Positions 36,664-46,227 of a stretch of 64,000 nt of DNA are shown piece after piece (positions within the stretch are counted from its first letter, which is position 1; the number at the start of each line of letters is the position of its first letter). The notes beneath the pieces are model-generated. The model was not told the DNA's origin. It worked only from the letters and a program-made list of their open reading frames with translations, and ran no database searches. Location: contig NZ_AP023287.1 in NCBI RefSeq assembly GCF_014218295.1, forward strand, positions 2,108,001-2,172,000, read 5' to 3'. A program made the position numbers and the translations under genes. The DNA is from Mycolicibacterium litorale (lineage in GTDB: Bacteria > Actinomycetota > Actinomycetes > Mycobacteriales > Mycobacteriaceae).

Positions 36664-39225
36664 ATGGCTGGTAAGACCGTCACCCGCTCTGGCGCCCGTA
36701 CGACCAGGTCAAAGGCCGGAACGCGGAGCGGTGGGCGGCCGAGCCGTCCCACGAAACCGTCCGCGCCCAGGCGCAAACCCGCACCGCGCCGGCACCCGTC
36801 GCCCGTCGGCGCCGCCGGTGCCGCGGTCGGCCGCGGCGCCCGCGCCGGATGGCTGATGCTGGCCAAGGGCGCCGGATCGACGGCCCGCTCGGTCGGCCGT
36901 GCCCGCGAGATCGAACCCGGGCATCGCCGCGACGGCGTGGCCCTGGCACTGCTGGGGATCGCGGTCGTGGTGGCCGCCGCGTCGTGGTTCGACGCGGCCC
37001 GCCCGGTCGGCGCGTGGATCGACATGGTGCTGCGTTCGCTGGTCGGCGATGCCGTGGCGCTCGTGCCCATCGTGCTCGCCGCCGTCGCGGTGGTGCTGAT
37101 GCGCAGCGAACCCGACCCCGAGTCCCGGCCCCGGCTGATCCTGGGGGCGGCGATGATCGCGCTGCCCGCGCTCGGCCTCTGGCATCTGTGGTCCGGGTCG
37201 CCGCAGGCGCCGGGGGAGCGCCAGCAGGCCGCCGGATTCGCCGGCTTCGCGATCGGCGGTCCGCTGGCCGACGGGCTCACCGCCTGGATCGCCGCGCCGC
37301 TGCTGTTCATCGGGGTGCTGTTCGGTCTGCTGCTCGTCACCGGGACGACGATCCGTGAGGTGCCGGAGACCGTGCGCGCGATGTTCTCCACCCGCGGGTA
37401 CCGCGACGAGGACTACGACGAGTACGACGACTACCTCGACGAAGACGACGACCATGATCCGAACGGCCCTGCGGCCGAGGACTTCTCGGACGGCTACTAC
37501 GACGATCCGGCGATGTCGCGCGGTGAGCAGATGTGGCCGTCGGGCTCGCCGATGGACAATTACCCGCTCGACCCGCTCGACCCGCCCGAGGACGAAGCGC
37601 CCACCCTCCCCGAGGTCGCCGCGCTCCCGCCCGCGCCTGCGCCCGAGGCGAAGCCGAAGCGCAAGAAGCCGGCCCCGGAGAAGAAACCGGTCGACGAGCA
37701 GGACACGCTGTCGCTGGACCGGGTGGTCGAGGGGCCCTACACGCTTCCGTCGCTTGACCTGCTGATCGCGGGCGACCCGCCGAAGCTGCGCAGCGCCGCC
37801 AACGAGAAGATGGAAGAGGCCATCACCTCGGTGCTGCAGCAGTTCAAGGTCGACGCCGCGGTCACCGGATGCACCCGCGGACCGACCGTGACCCGCTACG
37901 AGGTCGAACTCGGCCCGGGCGTGAAGGTCGAGAAGATCACCGCGCTGCACCGCAACATCGCCTACGCGGTCGCCACCGAGAGCGTCCGCATGCTCGCCCC
38001 GATTCCGGGCAAATCGGCCGTCGGCATCGAGGTGCCCAACACCGACCGCGAGATGGTGCGCCTCGCCGACGTGCTGACCGCACCGTCGACGCGCCGCGAC
38101 CACCACCCGCTGGTGATCGGGCTCGGCAAGGACATCGAGGGCGACTTCATCTCGGCGAACCTCGCCAAGATGCCGCACCTGCTGGTGGCCGGCTCGACCG
38201 GTTCCGGTAAGTCCAGCTTCGTCAACTCGATGCTGGTCTCGCTGCTGGCCCGCGCCACCCCGGACGAGGTCAGGATGATCCTGATCGACCCGAAGATGGT
38301 GGAGCTCACGCCGTACGAGGGCATCCCGCACCTCATCACGCCGATCATCACCGAGCCGAAGAAGGCCGCCGCGGCGCTGGCGTGGCTGGTCGAGGAGATG
38401 GAGCAGCGCTACCAGGACATGCAGGCCTCGCGGGTGCGTCACATCGACGTGTTCAACGAGAAGGTTCGGTCCGGGGAGATCACCGCGCCGCTGGGCAGCG
38501 AGCGGGTCTACAAGCCGTACCCCTACATCCTCGCGATCGTCGACGAGCTCGCCGACCTGATGATGACCGCGCCGCGCGACGTCGAGGACGCGATCGTGCG
38601 GATCACCCAGAAGGCCCGCGCCGCCGGTATCCACCTGGTGCTCGCGACGCAGCGGCCCTCGGTGGACGTCGTCACCGGCCTGATCAAGACCAACGTGCCG
38701 TCCCGCCTGGCGTTCGCCACGTCGTCGCTGACCGACAGCCGGGTCATCCTCGACCAGCCCGGTGCCGAGAAGCTCATCGGCATGGGCGACGGACTGTTCC
38801 TGCCGATGGGTGCGGGCAAGCCGATCCGCCTGCAGGGTGCGTTCATCACCGACGAGGAGATCCAGTCCGTCGTCGCCGCCACCAAGGACCAGGCCGAGCC
38901 CGAGTTCATCGAGGGTGTCACCGCGGTCAAGGCCGGCGAGCGCAAGGACGTCGACCCCGACATCGGCGACGACATGGACGTGTTCCTGCAGGCCGTGGAA
39001 CTCGTGGTGTCCTCGCAGTTCGGCTCGACGTCGATGCTGCAGCGCAAGCTGCGCGTCGGATTCGCCAAGGCGGGCCGGTTGATGGACCTGATGGAGACCC
39101 GCGGCATCGTCGGGCCCTCGGAGGGGTCCAAGGCACGCGAGGTGTTGGTCAAACCCGACGAGTTGGCGGGCACGCTGGCACTGATCCGCGGCGGAAGCGA
39201 CGCGAACGGCGCCGACGGCGAGTGA
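36664..39225 (+). CDS. ftsK: DNA translocase FtsK/SpoIIIE
   Basis: 853 residues. A basic N-terminus (residues 1-55) leads to four transmembrane helices (about 95-245), an acidic linker with runs of Asp/Glu (about 250-280) and a Pro/Lys-rich linker, then the RecA-like motor with Walker [10 protein letters not shown] (Lys516), Walker [14 protein letters not shown] and the C-terminal gamma winged helix ([36 protein letters not shown], about 780-820). It pumps DNA at the septum and activates dimer resolution. An intergenic inverted repeat follows the stop. Confidence 0.96.
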   Translation: MAGKTVTRSGARTTRSKAGTRSGGRPSRPTKPSAPRRKPAPRRHPSPVGAAGAAVGRGARAGWLMLAKGAGSTARSVGRAREIEPGHRRDGVALALLGIAVVVAAASWFDAARPVGAWIDMVLRSLVGDAVALVPIVLAAVAVVLMRSEPDPESRPRLILGAAMIALPALGLWHLWSGSPQAPGERQQAAGFAGFAIGGPLADGLTAWIAAPLLFIGVLFGLLLVTGTTIREVPETVRAMFSTRGYRDEDYDEYDDYLDEDDDHDPNGPAAEDFSDGYYDDPAMSRGEQMWPSGSPMDNYPLDPLDPPEDEAPTLPEVAALPPAPAPEAKPKRKKPAPEKKPVDEQDTLSLDRVVEGPYTLPSLDLLIAGDPPKLRSAANEKMEEAITSVLQQFKVDAAVTGCTRGPTVTRYEVELGPGVKVEKITALHRNIAYAVATESVRMLAPIPGKSAVGIEVPNTDREMVRLADVLTAPSTRRDHHPLVIGLGKDIEGDFISANLAKMPHLLVAGSTGSGKSSFVNSMLVSLLARATPDEVRMILIDPKMVELTPYEGIPHLITPIITEPKKAAAALAWLVEEMEQRYQDMQASRVRHIDVFNEKVRSGEITAPLGSERVYKPYPYILAIVDELADLMMTAPRDVEDAIVRITQKARAAGIHLVLATQRPSVDVVTGLIKTNVPSRLAFATSSLTDSRVILDQPGAEKLIGMGDGLFLPMGAGKPIRLQGAFITDEEIQSVVAATKDQAEPEFIEGVTAVKAGERKDVDPDIGDDMDVFLQAVELVVSSQFGSTSMLQRKLRVGFAKAGRLMDLMETRGIVGPSEGSKAREVLVKPDELAGTLALIRGGSDANGADGE

Positions 39226-39228
39226 GTC

Positions 39229-39301
39229 GCGGCGCCGAGATCGACGAAATGGCGGCGAGCACTCGTACTTTCGCGCCGGTTTGTTCGTTTCGGCGCCCCG
39301 C
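39229..39301. repeat. Imperfect long inverted repeat between convergent ftsK and argA
   Basis: Outer arms GGCGCCGA (39231-39238) and TCGGCGCC (39290-39297) are perfect, and the inner sequence continues to pair partly (CGACGAAA with TTTGTTCG). It begins four bases after the ftsK stop and ends before the argA stop (39304). It could serve as a bidirectional terminator without a T-run, or be a dispersed palindromic element. Confidence 0.6.
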
Positions 39302-39303
39302 GG

Positions 39304-39837
39304 TCAGAGGGTGAGCAGCATCCGGGTGTTGCCCAGGATGTTGGGCTTGACGTAGGACAGGTCGAGGAATTCGGCGACGCCGGTGTCGTAGGAGCGACAC
39401 ATCTCCTCGTACACCTCGGCGGTGACCGGCGTGCCGTCGATCTCGGCGAAGCCGTGGCGGGCGAAGAACTCCACCTCGAAGGTCAGCACGAAGATCCGTT
39501 GCAGGCGCAGTTCGCGGGCCACGTCGAGCAGCCGGGCCACGATGCGGTGCCCGACACCCTGACCTCTGACCTTCGGGTGCACCGCCACCGTGCGCACCTC
39601 CCCGAGGTCGGCCCACAGCACGTGCAGGGCCCCGCACCCGATCACCTCGCCGTCGAGTTCGGCGACCCAGAACTCCTGCACGGCCTCGTAGAGGTTGACG
39701 AGGTTCTTCTCCAGCAGGATCTTGCCGGCGTAGATGTCGACGAGCGCCTTGATGGCGGGCACATCGGAGGTGCGCGCGCGGCGCACGGTCACCTCGTCGA
39801 TGACGTCGTCGACCGGGTTCTGATCCGCTGCGCTCAC
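39304..39837 (-). CDS. argA: GNAT-family amino-acid N-acetyltransferase
   Basis: 177 residues, GTG start at 39837. A single GNAT domain: VRRARTSDVPAIKALVDIYAGKILLEKN at the N-terminus and the acetyl-CoA loop VHPKVRGQGVGHRIV near residue 100. It is the counterpart of Rv2747, the stand-alone N-acetylglutamate synthase that opens arginine synthesis in mycobacteria; it acts on glutamate or glutamine. It is convergent with ftsK and divergent from pgsA3. Confidence 0.88.
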   Translation of the reverse strand: MSAADQNPVDDVIDEVTVRRARTSDVPAIKALVDIYAGKILLEKNLVNLYEAVQEFWVAELDGEVIGCGALHVLWADLGEVRTVAVHPKVRGQGVGHRIVARLLDVARELRLQRIFVLTFEVEFFARHGFAEIDGTPVTAEVYEEMCRSYDTGVAEFLDLSYVKPNILGNTRMLLTL

Positions 39838-39867
39838 AGCTGCGAGAGTATCGGCTGGGCCAACCGA

Positions 39868-39873
39868 TATTCT
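39868..39873 (+). promoter_or_regulatory. Predicted -10 box of pgsA3 (leaderless)
   Basis: TATTCT ends six bases before GTG 39880; this favours 39880 over the in-frame GTG at 39874. Confidence 0.5.
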
Positions 39874-39879
39874 GTGTCG

Positions 39880-40485
39880 GTGTCGGGCCCGTCTCCAACT
39901 GATCCGGTGGTGCCGCGCGCCCGAGTGGCGAATATCGCCAATGTCCTCACCGGCGTGCGTTTCCTGCTGGTACCGGTCTTCCTCGCCGCGCTGTTCGTCG
40001 GCGACGGACATGAAACCTATTGGCGCGTCGTCGCTTTCGTAGTGTTCGCGGTGGCGGTGATCACCGACCGGTTCGACGGCGCGCTCGCACGCAGCTACGG
40101 GATGGTCACCGAGTTCGGTGCACTCGCCGACCCGATCGCCGACAAGGCGCTGATCGGTGCCGCGCTCATCGGCCTGTCGGTGCTCGGCGATCTGCCATGG
40201 TGGGTGACCGTCGTCATCCTCGCCCGCGAACTCGGGGTGACGGTGCTGCGGTTCGCGGTGCTGCGCCACGGCGTCATCCCGGCCAGCCGCGGCGGCAAGC
40301 TCAAGACGCTGGTCCAGGCGGTGGCGATCGGGTTGTTCGTGCTCCCGCTGTCGGCGTGGCCGGGGCCGTGGCTGGCGGTGGCGTGGGTGATCATGGTGGC
40401 CGCGGTCGCGCTCACCGTGCTGACCGGACTCGACTACGTGGTGTCGGCGATACGGGATTCTCGTGAACGACCCCCTGCTCACTGA
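39880..40485 (+). CDS. pgsA3: CDP-diacylglycerol-glycerol-3-phosphate 3-phosphatidyltransferase
   Basis: 201 residues, membrane protein with about five helices. The CDP-alcohol phosphotransferase motif DRFDGALARSYGMVTEFG...DPIADK (DGxxAR...GxxxDxxxD) is complete near residue 62-90. It makes phosphatidylglycerophosphate. The CinA-like gene starts 23 bases before its stop. Confidence 0.93.
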   Translation: MSGPSPTDPVVPRARVANIANVLTGVRFLLVPVFLAALFVGDGHETYWRVVAFVVFAVAVITDRFDGALARSYGMVTEFGALADPIADKALIGAALIGLSVLGDLPWWVTVVILARELGVTVLRFAVLRHGVIPASRGGKLKTLVQAVAIGLFVLPLSAWPGPWLAVAWVIMVAAVALTVLTGLDYVVSAIRDSRERPPAH

Positions 40486-40951
40486 CGACGCCCGCGCGCT
40501 GGTCGCCGACCTCACCGTGCGCCATCAGAGCGTGGCGACCGCCGAATCGCTGACCGCGGGACTGCTGGCCGCGACGTTGGCCGGTGTCCCCGGTGCCAGC
40601 GCGGTGCTGCGGGGCGGCCTGGTCACCTACACCGAGGACACCAAGATCGCGCTGGCCGGGGTGGCGCCGCAGGTGCTCGAGGCCGTCGGGCCCGTCGCGG
40701 CGCCGACCGCGCGGGCGCTGGCGGTCGGTGCGCGTCAACGCTGTGCGGCCACCTGGGGCGTCGGGCTGACCGGCGTGGCCGGACCCGAACCGCACGGCGG
40801 GCACGCAGTGGGCACCGTGTTCCTCGGGCTGGCCGGACCGGTCGACACCGAGGTGGTCGAGCTGCACGTGGCCGGTTCCCGCTGGGACATCCGCCGGGCC
40901 GCGGTCGACGAGGCGGTATCGCATCTGCGCGCGCTCGTCGGACAACAGTGA
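40463..40951 (+). CDS. cinA: CinA C-terminal-domain family protein (NMN amidohydrolase)
   Basis: 162 residues, GTG start inside pgsA3 (23-bp overlap). The family motif [33 protein letters not shown] and [24 protein letters not shown] are present; the known activity is deamidation of nicotinamide mononucleotide. Only the C-terminal domain is present, which is normal for the stand-alone version. The clgR promoter begins 21 bases after the stop. Confidence 0.9.
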   Translation: MNDPLLTDDARALVADLTVRHQSVATAESLTAGLLAATLAGVPGASAVLRGGLVTYTEDTKIALAGVAPQVLEAVGPVAAPTARALAVGARQRCAATWGVGLTGVAGPEPHGGHAVGTVFLGLAGPVDTEVVELHVAGSRWDIRRAAVDEAVSHLRALVGQQ

Positions 40952-40971
40952 TCTGAAACTCTTCCGATTGC

Positions 40972-40998
40972 GGGAACCGCGTCGGCGCCCGCCACGTT
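40972..40998 (+). promoter_or_regulatory. SigE-type ECF promoter of clgR-pspA-pspM
   Basis: GGGAAC (40972-40977) and CGTT (40995-40998) separated by 17 bases match the SigE consensus (GGAAC, 16-18 bases, GTT). clgR is a known SigE target in M. tuberculosis, so the envelope-stress operon should be SigE-controlled here too. Confidence 0.75.
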
Positions 40999-41033
40999 GT
41001 GCAGATAGCAACCAGCCGACGAAGGAGGGCACG

Positions 41034-41351
41034 ATGGCGGCATTGCTGCGCGAGGTGATCGGCGACGTGCTGCGCCGTGCCCGCACCGCACAGGGCCGGA
41101 CCCTGCGCGAAGTCTCCGATACCGCCCGGGTCAGCCTGGGGTATCTGTCCGAGGTGGAACGCGGCCGCAAGGAGGCCTCCAGCGAGCTGCTGAGCGCGAT
41201 CTGCGGTGCGCTCGACGTCCCGCTGTCGCGGGTGCTGGCCGATGCGGGCGAGAAACTGGCCCACCAGGAACACGCCGCCGCGCCGGTCACGAACATCGAC
41301 GTGAGCACCAAGGTCGTGATTCCGCAGACCGTGTCGATGGCCGTCGCCTGA
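41034..41351 (+). CDS. clgR: Clp/stress regulator ClgR (Cro/CI-type HTH)
   Basis: 105 residues from ATG 41034, behind an almost perfect ribosome-binding site (GAAGGAGGG). [45 protein letters not shown]. The C-terminus ends in VSMAVA, a hydrophobic Ala-ending tail of the kind recognised by ClpP1P2, which is known to degrade ClgR. It activates clp and psp genes under envelope stress. Confidence 0.93.
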   Translation: MAALLREVIGDVLRRARTAQGRTLREVSDTARVSLGYLSEVERGRKEASSELLSAICGALDVPLSRVLADAGEKLAHQEHAAAPVTNIDVSTKVVIPQTVSMAVA

Positions 41352-41448
41352 ACCCCTCCGAAATCCCGGCGGGGGTGTGGTGACGTGCGCACAACCGATA
41401 AGTTGGCAGCAGGACCCAGTCGACAAGACCCGAAGGCGGAGTGAAGCG

Positions 41449-42267
41449 ATGGCCAACCCGTTCGTCAAGGCGTGGAAGTACCTGATGGCGCTGTTCAGCT
41501 CCAAGGTCGACGAGTACGCCGATCCCAAGGTGCAGATCCAGCAGGCGATCGAAGAGGCGCAGCGGCAGCATCAGGCGCTCACCCAGCAGGCGGCCCAGGT
41601 CATCGGCAACCAGCGCCAGCTGGAGATGCGGCTCAACCGCCAGCTCGCCGACATCGAGAAGCTGCAGGTCAACGTCCGCCAGGCGCTCACCCTGGCCGAC
41701 CAGGCCGTCGCAGCGGGTGACACTGCCAAGGCCACCGAGTACAACAACGCCGCGGAGGCCTTCGCCGCTCAGCTGGTGACCGCGGAGCAGAGCGTCGAAG
41801 ACCTCAAGACGCTGCACGACCAGGCGCTGCAGGCCGCCGGCCAGGCGAAGAAGGCGGTCGAGCAGAACGCGATGATGCTGCAGCAGAAGATCGCCGAACG
41901 CACGAAACTGCTCAGCCAGCTCGAACAGGCCAAGATGCAGGAGCAGGTCAGCTCCTCGCTGCGGTCGATGAGCGAACTCGCCGCACCCGGCACCACGCCG
42001 AGCCTCGACGAGGTGCGCCAGAAGATCGAGCGGCGCTACGCCAACGCGATGGGCGAGGCCGAGCTGGCGCAGAACTCGGTCCAGGGCCGCATGCTCGAAG
42101 TGCAGCAGGCCAGCGTGCAGATGGCCGGTCATTCCCGTCTGGAACAGATCCGCGCCTCGATGCGCGGCGAGGCGCTGCCGTCGGGCGGTGCCACCCCGGC
42201 CGCCAATCCGGCCACCCCGGCCGCCAATCCGGCTCAGCCGACGCCGGAAAACCCCTTGTCGCAATAG
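41449..42267 (+). CDS. pspA: Phage-shock protein A / 35-kDa antigen homologue
   Basis: 272 residues, almost entirely coiled coil (residues about 25-225), with the N-terminal amphipathic helix [20 protein letters not shown] that binds stressed membranes. It counteracts membrane damage and in mycobacteria works with ClgR and PspM. The C-terminal tail holds a 21-bp tandem duplication (42190-42231) encoding ATPAANP twice. It follows clgR by about 97 bases. Confidence 0.95.
   Translation: MANPFVKAWKYLMALFSSKVDEYADPKVQIQQAIEEAQRQHQALTQQAAQVIGNQRQLEMRLNRQLADIEKLQVNVRQALTLADQAVAAGDTAKATEYNNAAEAFAAQLVTAEQSVEDLKTLHDQALQAAGQAKKAVEQNAMMLQQKIAERTKLLSQLEQAKMQEQVSSSLRSMSELAAPGTTPSLDEVRQKIERRYANAMGEAELAQNSVQGRMLEVQQASVQMAGHSRLEQIRASMRGEALPSGGATPAANPATPAANPAQPTPENPLSQ
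42190..42231 (+). repeat. Perfect 21-bp tandem duplication in pspA
   Basis: Units 42190-42210 and 42211-42231, each encoding seven residues of the disordered Ala-Pro-rich tail. In-frame, so tail length could vary between strains. Confidence 0.95.
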
Positions 42268-42285
42268 CTTTCGCGAGGTGAGGCA

Positions 42286-43119
42286 GTGAAGCAGACCAGA
42301 CCGGCCCCGACAGCGTGGCGTTCGATGCTGCAGCGCGGGGTGGACACCGCTGCCGAACTGTCCGATGTGGTGGCCGACCGGCTGCACGCCGCCGCCGATC
42401 CGCGGGCCAAGATGCTGCGCAAACGGCGCTGGGCCCTGCGGCTCGGGCTGTTCTTCACCGTCACCAGCGTGTTCTGGATCCTGGTGACCGCGGTGCTGGC
42501 GGCATGGAGCACCCCGTTCTGGGTGTTCATCATCACCGGCGCGATCGCCGCGGGCGCGATGTTCCCCGCCACCCTGCTGCTGTTGCGCTACCGGTGGCTG
42601 CGGGCCGAACCGCTGCCGCCGGCGCGCACCCGCGCCTCGCACCGGTTGCCCCCGTGGAATTCGGCGGCCCGGGCACCGATGGCCGCGCTGGTCTCCGCCG
42701 AGCGGGGGCTGTTCTCACTGCTGGGGGTGTTGGAGCGCGGGCGGATGCTGCCGCAGGACGAACTGCGTGAGCTGACGGCAGTGGCTCAGCACAGCGCCGC
42801 CACGATGGCCGCCACCGCCAACGAGGTGGTGTCGATGGAACGGGCGATGTCCTCGTCGCCGGCCTCACGCGCCCACCTGATGCCGACCGTGCGGGCCTTC
42901 ACCGCACAGATGGACCAGGGTGTGCGGCAGTACCACGAGATGGTCGACGCCGCAGCCCGACTGGTGTCGGCGGCCAACACCGGCCCGATGTCGAGCTCGC
43001 CCATGTACGGCCGGCGCTACCGCGACGAACTGGTCAACGCCACCGACCGGTTGCAGGGCTGGGCGCAGGCCTTCGACGAGCTGGGAGCGGCCACCCCGCA
43101 TCAATTCAGGTCGGCCTGA
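42286..43119 (+). CDS. pspM: Psp-system membrane protein PspM
   Basis: 277 residues, GTG start 18 bases after pspA. Two transmembrane helices (about 54-75 and 79-100) and a long soluble helical part. It is the counterpart of Rv2743c, which anchors the Psp response to the membrane. The M. tuberculosis operon continues with pspN; here none follows and an epoxide hydrolase gene converges 11 bases later. Confidence 0.92.
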   Translation: MKQTRPAPTAWRSMLQRGVDTAAELSDVVADRLHAAADPRAKMLRKRRWALRLGLFFTVTSVFWILVTAVLAAWSTPFWVFIITGAIAAGAMFPATLLLLRYRWLRAEPLPPARTRASHRLPPWNSAARAPMAALVSAERGLFSLLGVLERGRMLPQDELRELTAVAQHSAATMAATANEVVSMERAMSSSPASRAHLMPTVRAFTAQMDQGVRQYHEMVDAAARLVSAANTGPMSSSPMYGRRYRDELVNATDRLQGWAQAFDELGAATPHQFRSA

Positions 43120-43130
43120 GCCACCCGGGC

Positions 43131-43580
43131 CTACAGTGTGGGGCGCAGCGCGGGGAACGGGACGGCCAGCAGGCCGCGCACCGTCGCCTTGAGGAAGTCC
43201 ATCGTGTCGAAGTAGTCCCGCCACAGCGTGATGCGCCCGGCGTTGACCTCGAACACCCCGCACACCCAGAACTGCACCCGTACCGGGCCGAAGACCAGGA
43301 CGTCGGTGCGTTCGGTCAGCACCGTACCGCCCTCCGCCGCGATGCGGTGGATCTTGACCTCGAAGCCGAATCTGCCCTGGCTACGCCGGAACAGCTTCGT
43401 GATGCGCTCCCGCCCGCGGATGATCGGGAACCCCACGTTGTGCCAGGCGATGTGGTCGGCCATCAGCGAATCCGTGGTGTCGAAGTCCTGGTCCTGCATG
43501 GCGAACAGGAACGTCTCGACCGTGCGCGCGTTGGTCGTGCTCTGCAGGGCGGAGGTGGAGCCGTTGCTCGAGTCGGTCAT
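43131..43580 (-). CDS. ephG: Limonene-1,2-epoxide hydrolase-like protein (EphG type)
   Basis: 149 residues with the NTF2-like LEH fold: TVETFLFAMQDQDFDTTDSLMADHIAWHNVG, RGRERITKLFRR and GRITLWRDYFDTMDFLKATVRG. The Asp-Arg-Asp type residues of the LEH active site fall in RTDVLVFG, RGRER and RDYFD. The M. tuberculosis EphG (Rv2740) is at the same place and hydrolyses sterol epoxides in vitro. Confidence 0.88.
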   Translation of the reverse strand: MTDSSNGSTSALQSTTNARTVETFLFAMQDQDFDTTDSLMADHIAWHNVGFPIIRGRERITKLFRRSQGRFGFEVKIHRIAAEGGTVLTERTDVLVFGPVRVQFWVCGVFEVNAGRITLWRDYFDTMDFLKATVRGLLAVPFPALRPTL

Positions 43581-43642
43581 GCGGGTCAGGGTAGTCCTCG
43601 CCTGACGGCGCCGGACCGTTCCGCCTGTGGCAGGGTGAGCGG

Positions 43643-44806
43643 GTGCGTGTCGCCGTCGTCGCCGGTCCCGACCCCGGCCACGCGTTCCCGGCGATCGCGC
43701 TGTGCCGCAGATTCGCGGCGGCCGGTGACGAGCCGACGCTGCTGACCGGCGTCGAGTGGCTCGACACCGCGGGGGCGGCGGGGGTGGCCGCCCGGGAACT
43801 GCTCGGCCTCGATCCGACCGAGCTCGACGACGACACCGACGCCGGCGCCAAGATCCACCGGCGGGCCGCCCGGATGGCGGTCCTCAACGCGCCGGTCATC
43901 GAGGCCCTGGCGCCGGACCTGGTGGTCTCCGATGTGATCACCGCGTGCGGCGGCCTGGCCGCCGAACTGCTCGGGCTGCCATGGGTGGAGCTCAACCCGC
44001 ACCCGCTGTACCGCCCGTCGAAGGGGCTGCCGCCCCTGGGCAGCGGCCTGGCCCCCGGGGTGGGGCTGCGCGGGCGGTTGCGCGACACCGTGATGCGCGC
44101 GCTCACGGCGCGGTCCTGGCGGGAGGGTCTGCGGCAGCGGGCACAGGCGCGGGCGGAGATCGGGCTGGCGGCCGAGGATCCCGGTCCGCTCCGGCGGCTG
44201 ATCGCCACGCTGCCCGCGCTGGAGGTGCCCCGCCCGGACTGGCCCGCCGAGGCCGTGCTGGTCGGGCCGCTGCACTTCGAACCGACCTCGCGGGTACTGG
44301 AGGTGCCGCCGGGTGACGGACCGGTGGTGCTGGTGGCGCCCTCGACGGCGAGCACCGGGGAGCGCGGGGTCGCCGAGGTGGCGCTGGAGGCGCTGACGCC
44401 GGGAGAGGTGTTGCCCTCCGGCGCCCGGGTCGTCGTCTCGCGGTTGTCGGGTGCCGACGGGCCCGTGCCGCCGTGGGCGGTCGTCGGGCTGGGCCGCCAG
44501 GACGAACTGCTCACGCACGCCGACGTGGTGATCTGCGGCGGCGGGCACGGCATGGTGGCCAAGACGCTGCTGGCCGGGGTGCCGATGGTGGTGGTGCCGG
44601 GCGGCGGTGACCAGTGGGAGATCGCGAATCGGGTTGTGCGCCAAGGGAGTGCGCAGTTGGTGCGCCCGCTGACCGCGGATGCGTTGGCGACGGCCGTGGG
44701 CGAGGTGCTCGGCGCGCCGGATTACCGGGAGGCGGCCCGCCGGGCGGCGGCGACGGCGGGGCAGGTCACCGATCCGGTCCGGGTGTGCCACCGCGCGCTC
44801 GCGTAA
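43643..44806 (+). CDS. Glycosyltransferase of the UGT/MGT type (Rv2739c-like)
   Basis: 387 residues, GTG start. GT-B fold: N-terminal AGPDPGHAFPAIALCRRFAAAGDE and C-terminal donor-site signature ADVVICGGGHGMVAKTLLAGVPMVVVPGGGDQWEIANRV (GGxGT-like with HGM, and the PxxxDQ motif as GGGDQ). Sugar donor and acceptor unknown. It corresponds to Rv2739c. Confidence 0.87.
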   Translation: MRVAVVAGPDPGHAFPAIALCRRFAAAGDEPTLLTGVEWLDTAGAAGVAARELLGLDPTELDDDTDAGAKIHRRAARMAVLNAPVIEALAPDLVVSDVITACGGLAAELLGLPWVELNPHPLYRPSKGLPPLGSGLAPGVGLRGRLRDTVMRALTARSWREGLRQRAQARAEIGLAAEDPGPLRRLIATLPALEVPRPDWPAEAVLVGPLHFEPTSRVLEVPPGDGPVVLVAPSTASTGERGVAEVALEALTPGEVLPSGARVVVSRLSGADGPVPPWAVVGLGRQDELLTHADVVICGGGHGMVAKTLLAGVPMVVVPGGGDQWEIANRVVRQGSAQLVRPLTADALATAVGEVLGAPDYREAARRAAATAGQVTDPVRVCHRALA

Positions 44807-44809
44807 TTT
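44804..44809 (+). promoter_or_regulatory. Predicted -10 box of the DUF3046 gene (leaderless)
   Basis: TAATTT, overlapping the stop codon of the glycosyltransferase gene, ends six bases before GTG 44816. Confidence 0.45.
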
Positions 44810-44815
44810 GGTGTC

Positions 44816-45010
44816 GTGCGACTGACGGAATTCCACGAGCTCGTCGACGGCCAGTTCGGCTCGATCCGCGGCCGGTCGCTGCTCGTCGACCACGTGCTGA
44901 GCGGTTTCGGCGGCCGCACCGCGGCCCAGGCCATCGAGGACGGTGTCGAACCGCGCGACGTGTGGCGGGCGCTGTGCGCCGACTTCGACGTCCCGCGCGA
45001 CCAATGGTGA
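44816..45010 (+). CDS. DUF3046 family protein
   Basis: 64 residues (MRLTEFHELVDGQFG...DFDVPRDQW). The family is small, actinobacterial, and nearly always just upstream of recA, as here. Function unknown; the constant linkage hints at a role tied to recA expression or DNA metabolism. The recA SOS box begins 24 bases after its stop. Confidence 0.9.
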   Translation: MRLTEFHELVDGQFGSIRGRSLLVDHVLSGFGGRTAAQAIEDGVEPRDVWRALCADFDVPRDQW

Positions 45011-45029
45011 GTCCGTACGGCGTGTCCAC

Positions 45030-45057
45030 TTGAGTCGAACAGGTGTTCGTCTATGGT
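45030..45057 (+). promoter_or_regulatory. recA promoter P1 with LexA (SOS) box
   Basis: TCGAAC-AGGT-GTTCGT (45035-45050) matches the SOS consensus at 11 of 12 positions. It sits between TTGAGT (45030-45035) and TATGGT (45052-45057), 16 bases apart, so LexA would block the spacer of a SigA promoter. Confidence 0.85.
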
Positions 45058-45106
45058 GGGTGGTGTTCGACGGCTAGATGCGGCTCCACACCGGCGTTTC
45101 GGTGAT

Positions 45107-45129
45107 GTGTCGGTGGGTTGCTCTAGCGT
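45107..45129 (+). promoter_or_regulatory. recA promoter P2, PafBC/RecA-NDp type
   Basis: TGTCGGTG (45108-45115), exactly eight bases, then TAGCGT (45124-45129) reproduce the RecA-NDp motif (TTGTCRGTG-N8-TANNNT) recognised by the LexA-independent DNA-damage activator PafBC. The start point would be near 45136, about 48 bases before the recA ATG. Confidence 0.8.
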
Positions 45130-45183
45130 CACGGCCAACTGATCGACACCGGTCGACCGAACACCACCAGGACGGAGACAGAC

Positions 45184-46227
45184 ATGGCACCGCAGGCACC
45201 CGATCGCGAGAAGGCCCTCGAGCTGGCGCTCGCGCAGATCGAGAAGAGTCACGGTAAAGGCTCGGTGATGCGGCTCGGCGACGAGGTCCGCGCGCCGATC
45301 TCGGTCATCCCGACCGGCTCGATCGCCCTGGACGTGGCGCTGGGCATCGGCGGGTTGCCGCGCGGCCGCGTCATCGAGATCTACGGTCCGGAATCCTCCG
45401 GTAAGACCACCGTGGCGTTGCACGCGGTGGCCAACGCCCAGGCCGCGGGCGGTATCGCGGCGTTCATCGACGCCGAGCACGCGCTGGACCCCGACTACGC
45501 CAAGAAGCTCGGGGTGGATACCGACTCGCTGCTGGTCTCCCAGCCCGACACCGGTGAGCAGGCCCTCGAGATCGCCGACATGCTGATCCGCTCCGGCGCG
45601 CTGGACATCCTGGTCATCGACTCGGTCGCGGCGCTGGTACCGCGCGCCGAGATCGAGGGCGAGATGGGCGACAGCCACGTCGGTCTGCAGGCCAGGTTGA
45701 TGAGCCAGGCACTGCGCAAGATCACCGGTGCGCTGAACAATTCGGGCACCACCGCGATCTTCATCAACCAGCTGCGCGAGAAGATCGGCGTGATGTTCGG
45801 CTCACCCGAGACGACCACCGGTGGTAAGGCGCTGAAGTTCTACGCCTCGGTCCGCATGGACGTCCGCCGCATCGAGACGCTCAAGGACGGCACCGACGCG
45901 GTGGGTAACCGCACCCGGGTCAAGATCGTCAAGAACAAGGTCTCGCCGCCGTTCAAGCAGGCCGAGTTCGACATCCTCTACGGCAAGGGCATCAGCAAGG
46001 AAGGCTCGCTCATCGACATGGGCGTGGAGCACGGCTTCATCCGCAAGTCCGGGTCCTGGTTCACCTACGAGGGTGAGCAGTTGGGCCAGGGCAAGGAGAA
46101 CGCCCGCAAGTTCCTGCTGGAGAACGGCGATGTGGCCAACGAGATCGAGAAGAAGATCAAGGAGAAGCTCAACATCGGTGCCGTGGTGACCGCTGATGAC
46201 GTCCTTCCCGCACCCGTCGACTTCTGA
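45184..46227 (+). CDS. recA: Recombinase A
   Basis: 347 residues, continuous: no intein, unlike M. tuberculosis RecA. Walker A GPESSGKT at 68-75; Walker B region [15 protein letters not shown]2/ATP segment [22 protein letters not shown]. It performs strand exchange and triggers LexA cleavage. ATG 45184 follows GGACGGAGA. recX starts 32 bases before its stop. Confidence 0.98.
   Translation: MAPQAPDREKALELALAQIEKSHGKGSVMRLGDEVRAPISVIPTGSIALDVALGIGGLPRGRVIEIYGPESSGKTTVALHAVANAQAAGGIAAFIDAEHALDPDYAKKLGVDTDSLLVSQPDTGEQALEIADMLIRSGALDILVIDSVAALVPRAEIEGEMGDSHVGLQARLMSQALRKITGALNNSGTTAIFINQLREKIGVMFGSPETTTGGKALKFYASVRMDVRRIETLKDGTDAVGNRTRVKIVKNKVSPPFKQAEFDILYGKGISKEGSLIDMGVEHGFIRKSGSWFTYEGEQLGQGKENARKFLLENGDVANEIEKKIKEKLNIGAVVTADDVLPAPVDF

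Noticed and set aside
46196..46227. Frameshift at the recA 3' end
   Set aside because: The 32-base overlap with recX is normal; RecA is full length with a standard C-terminus.
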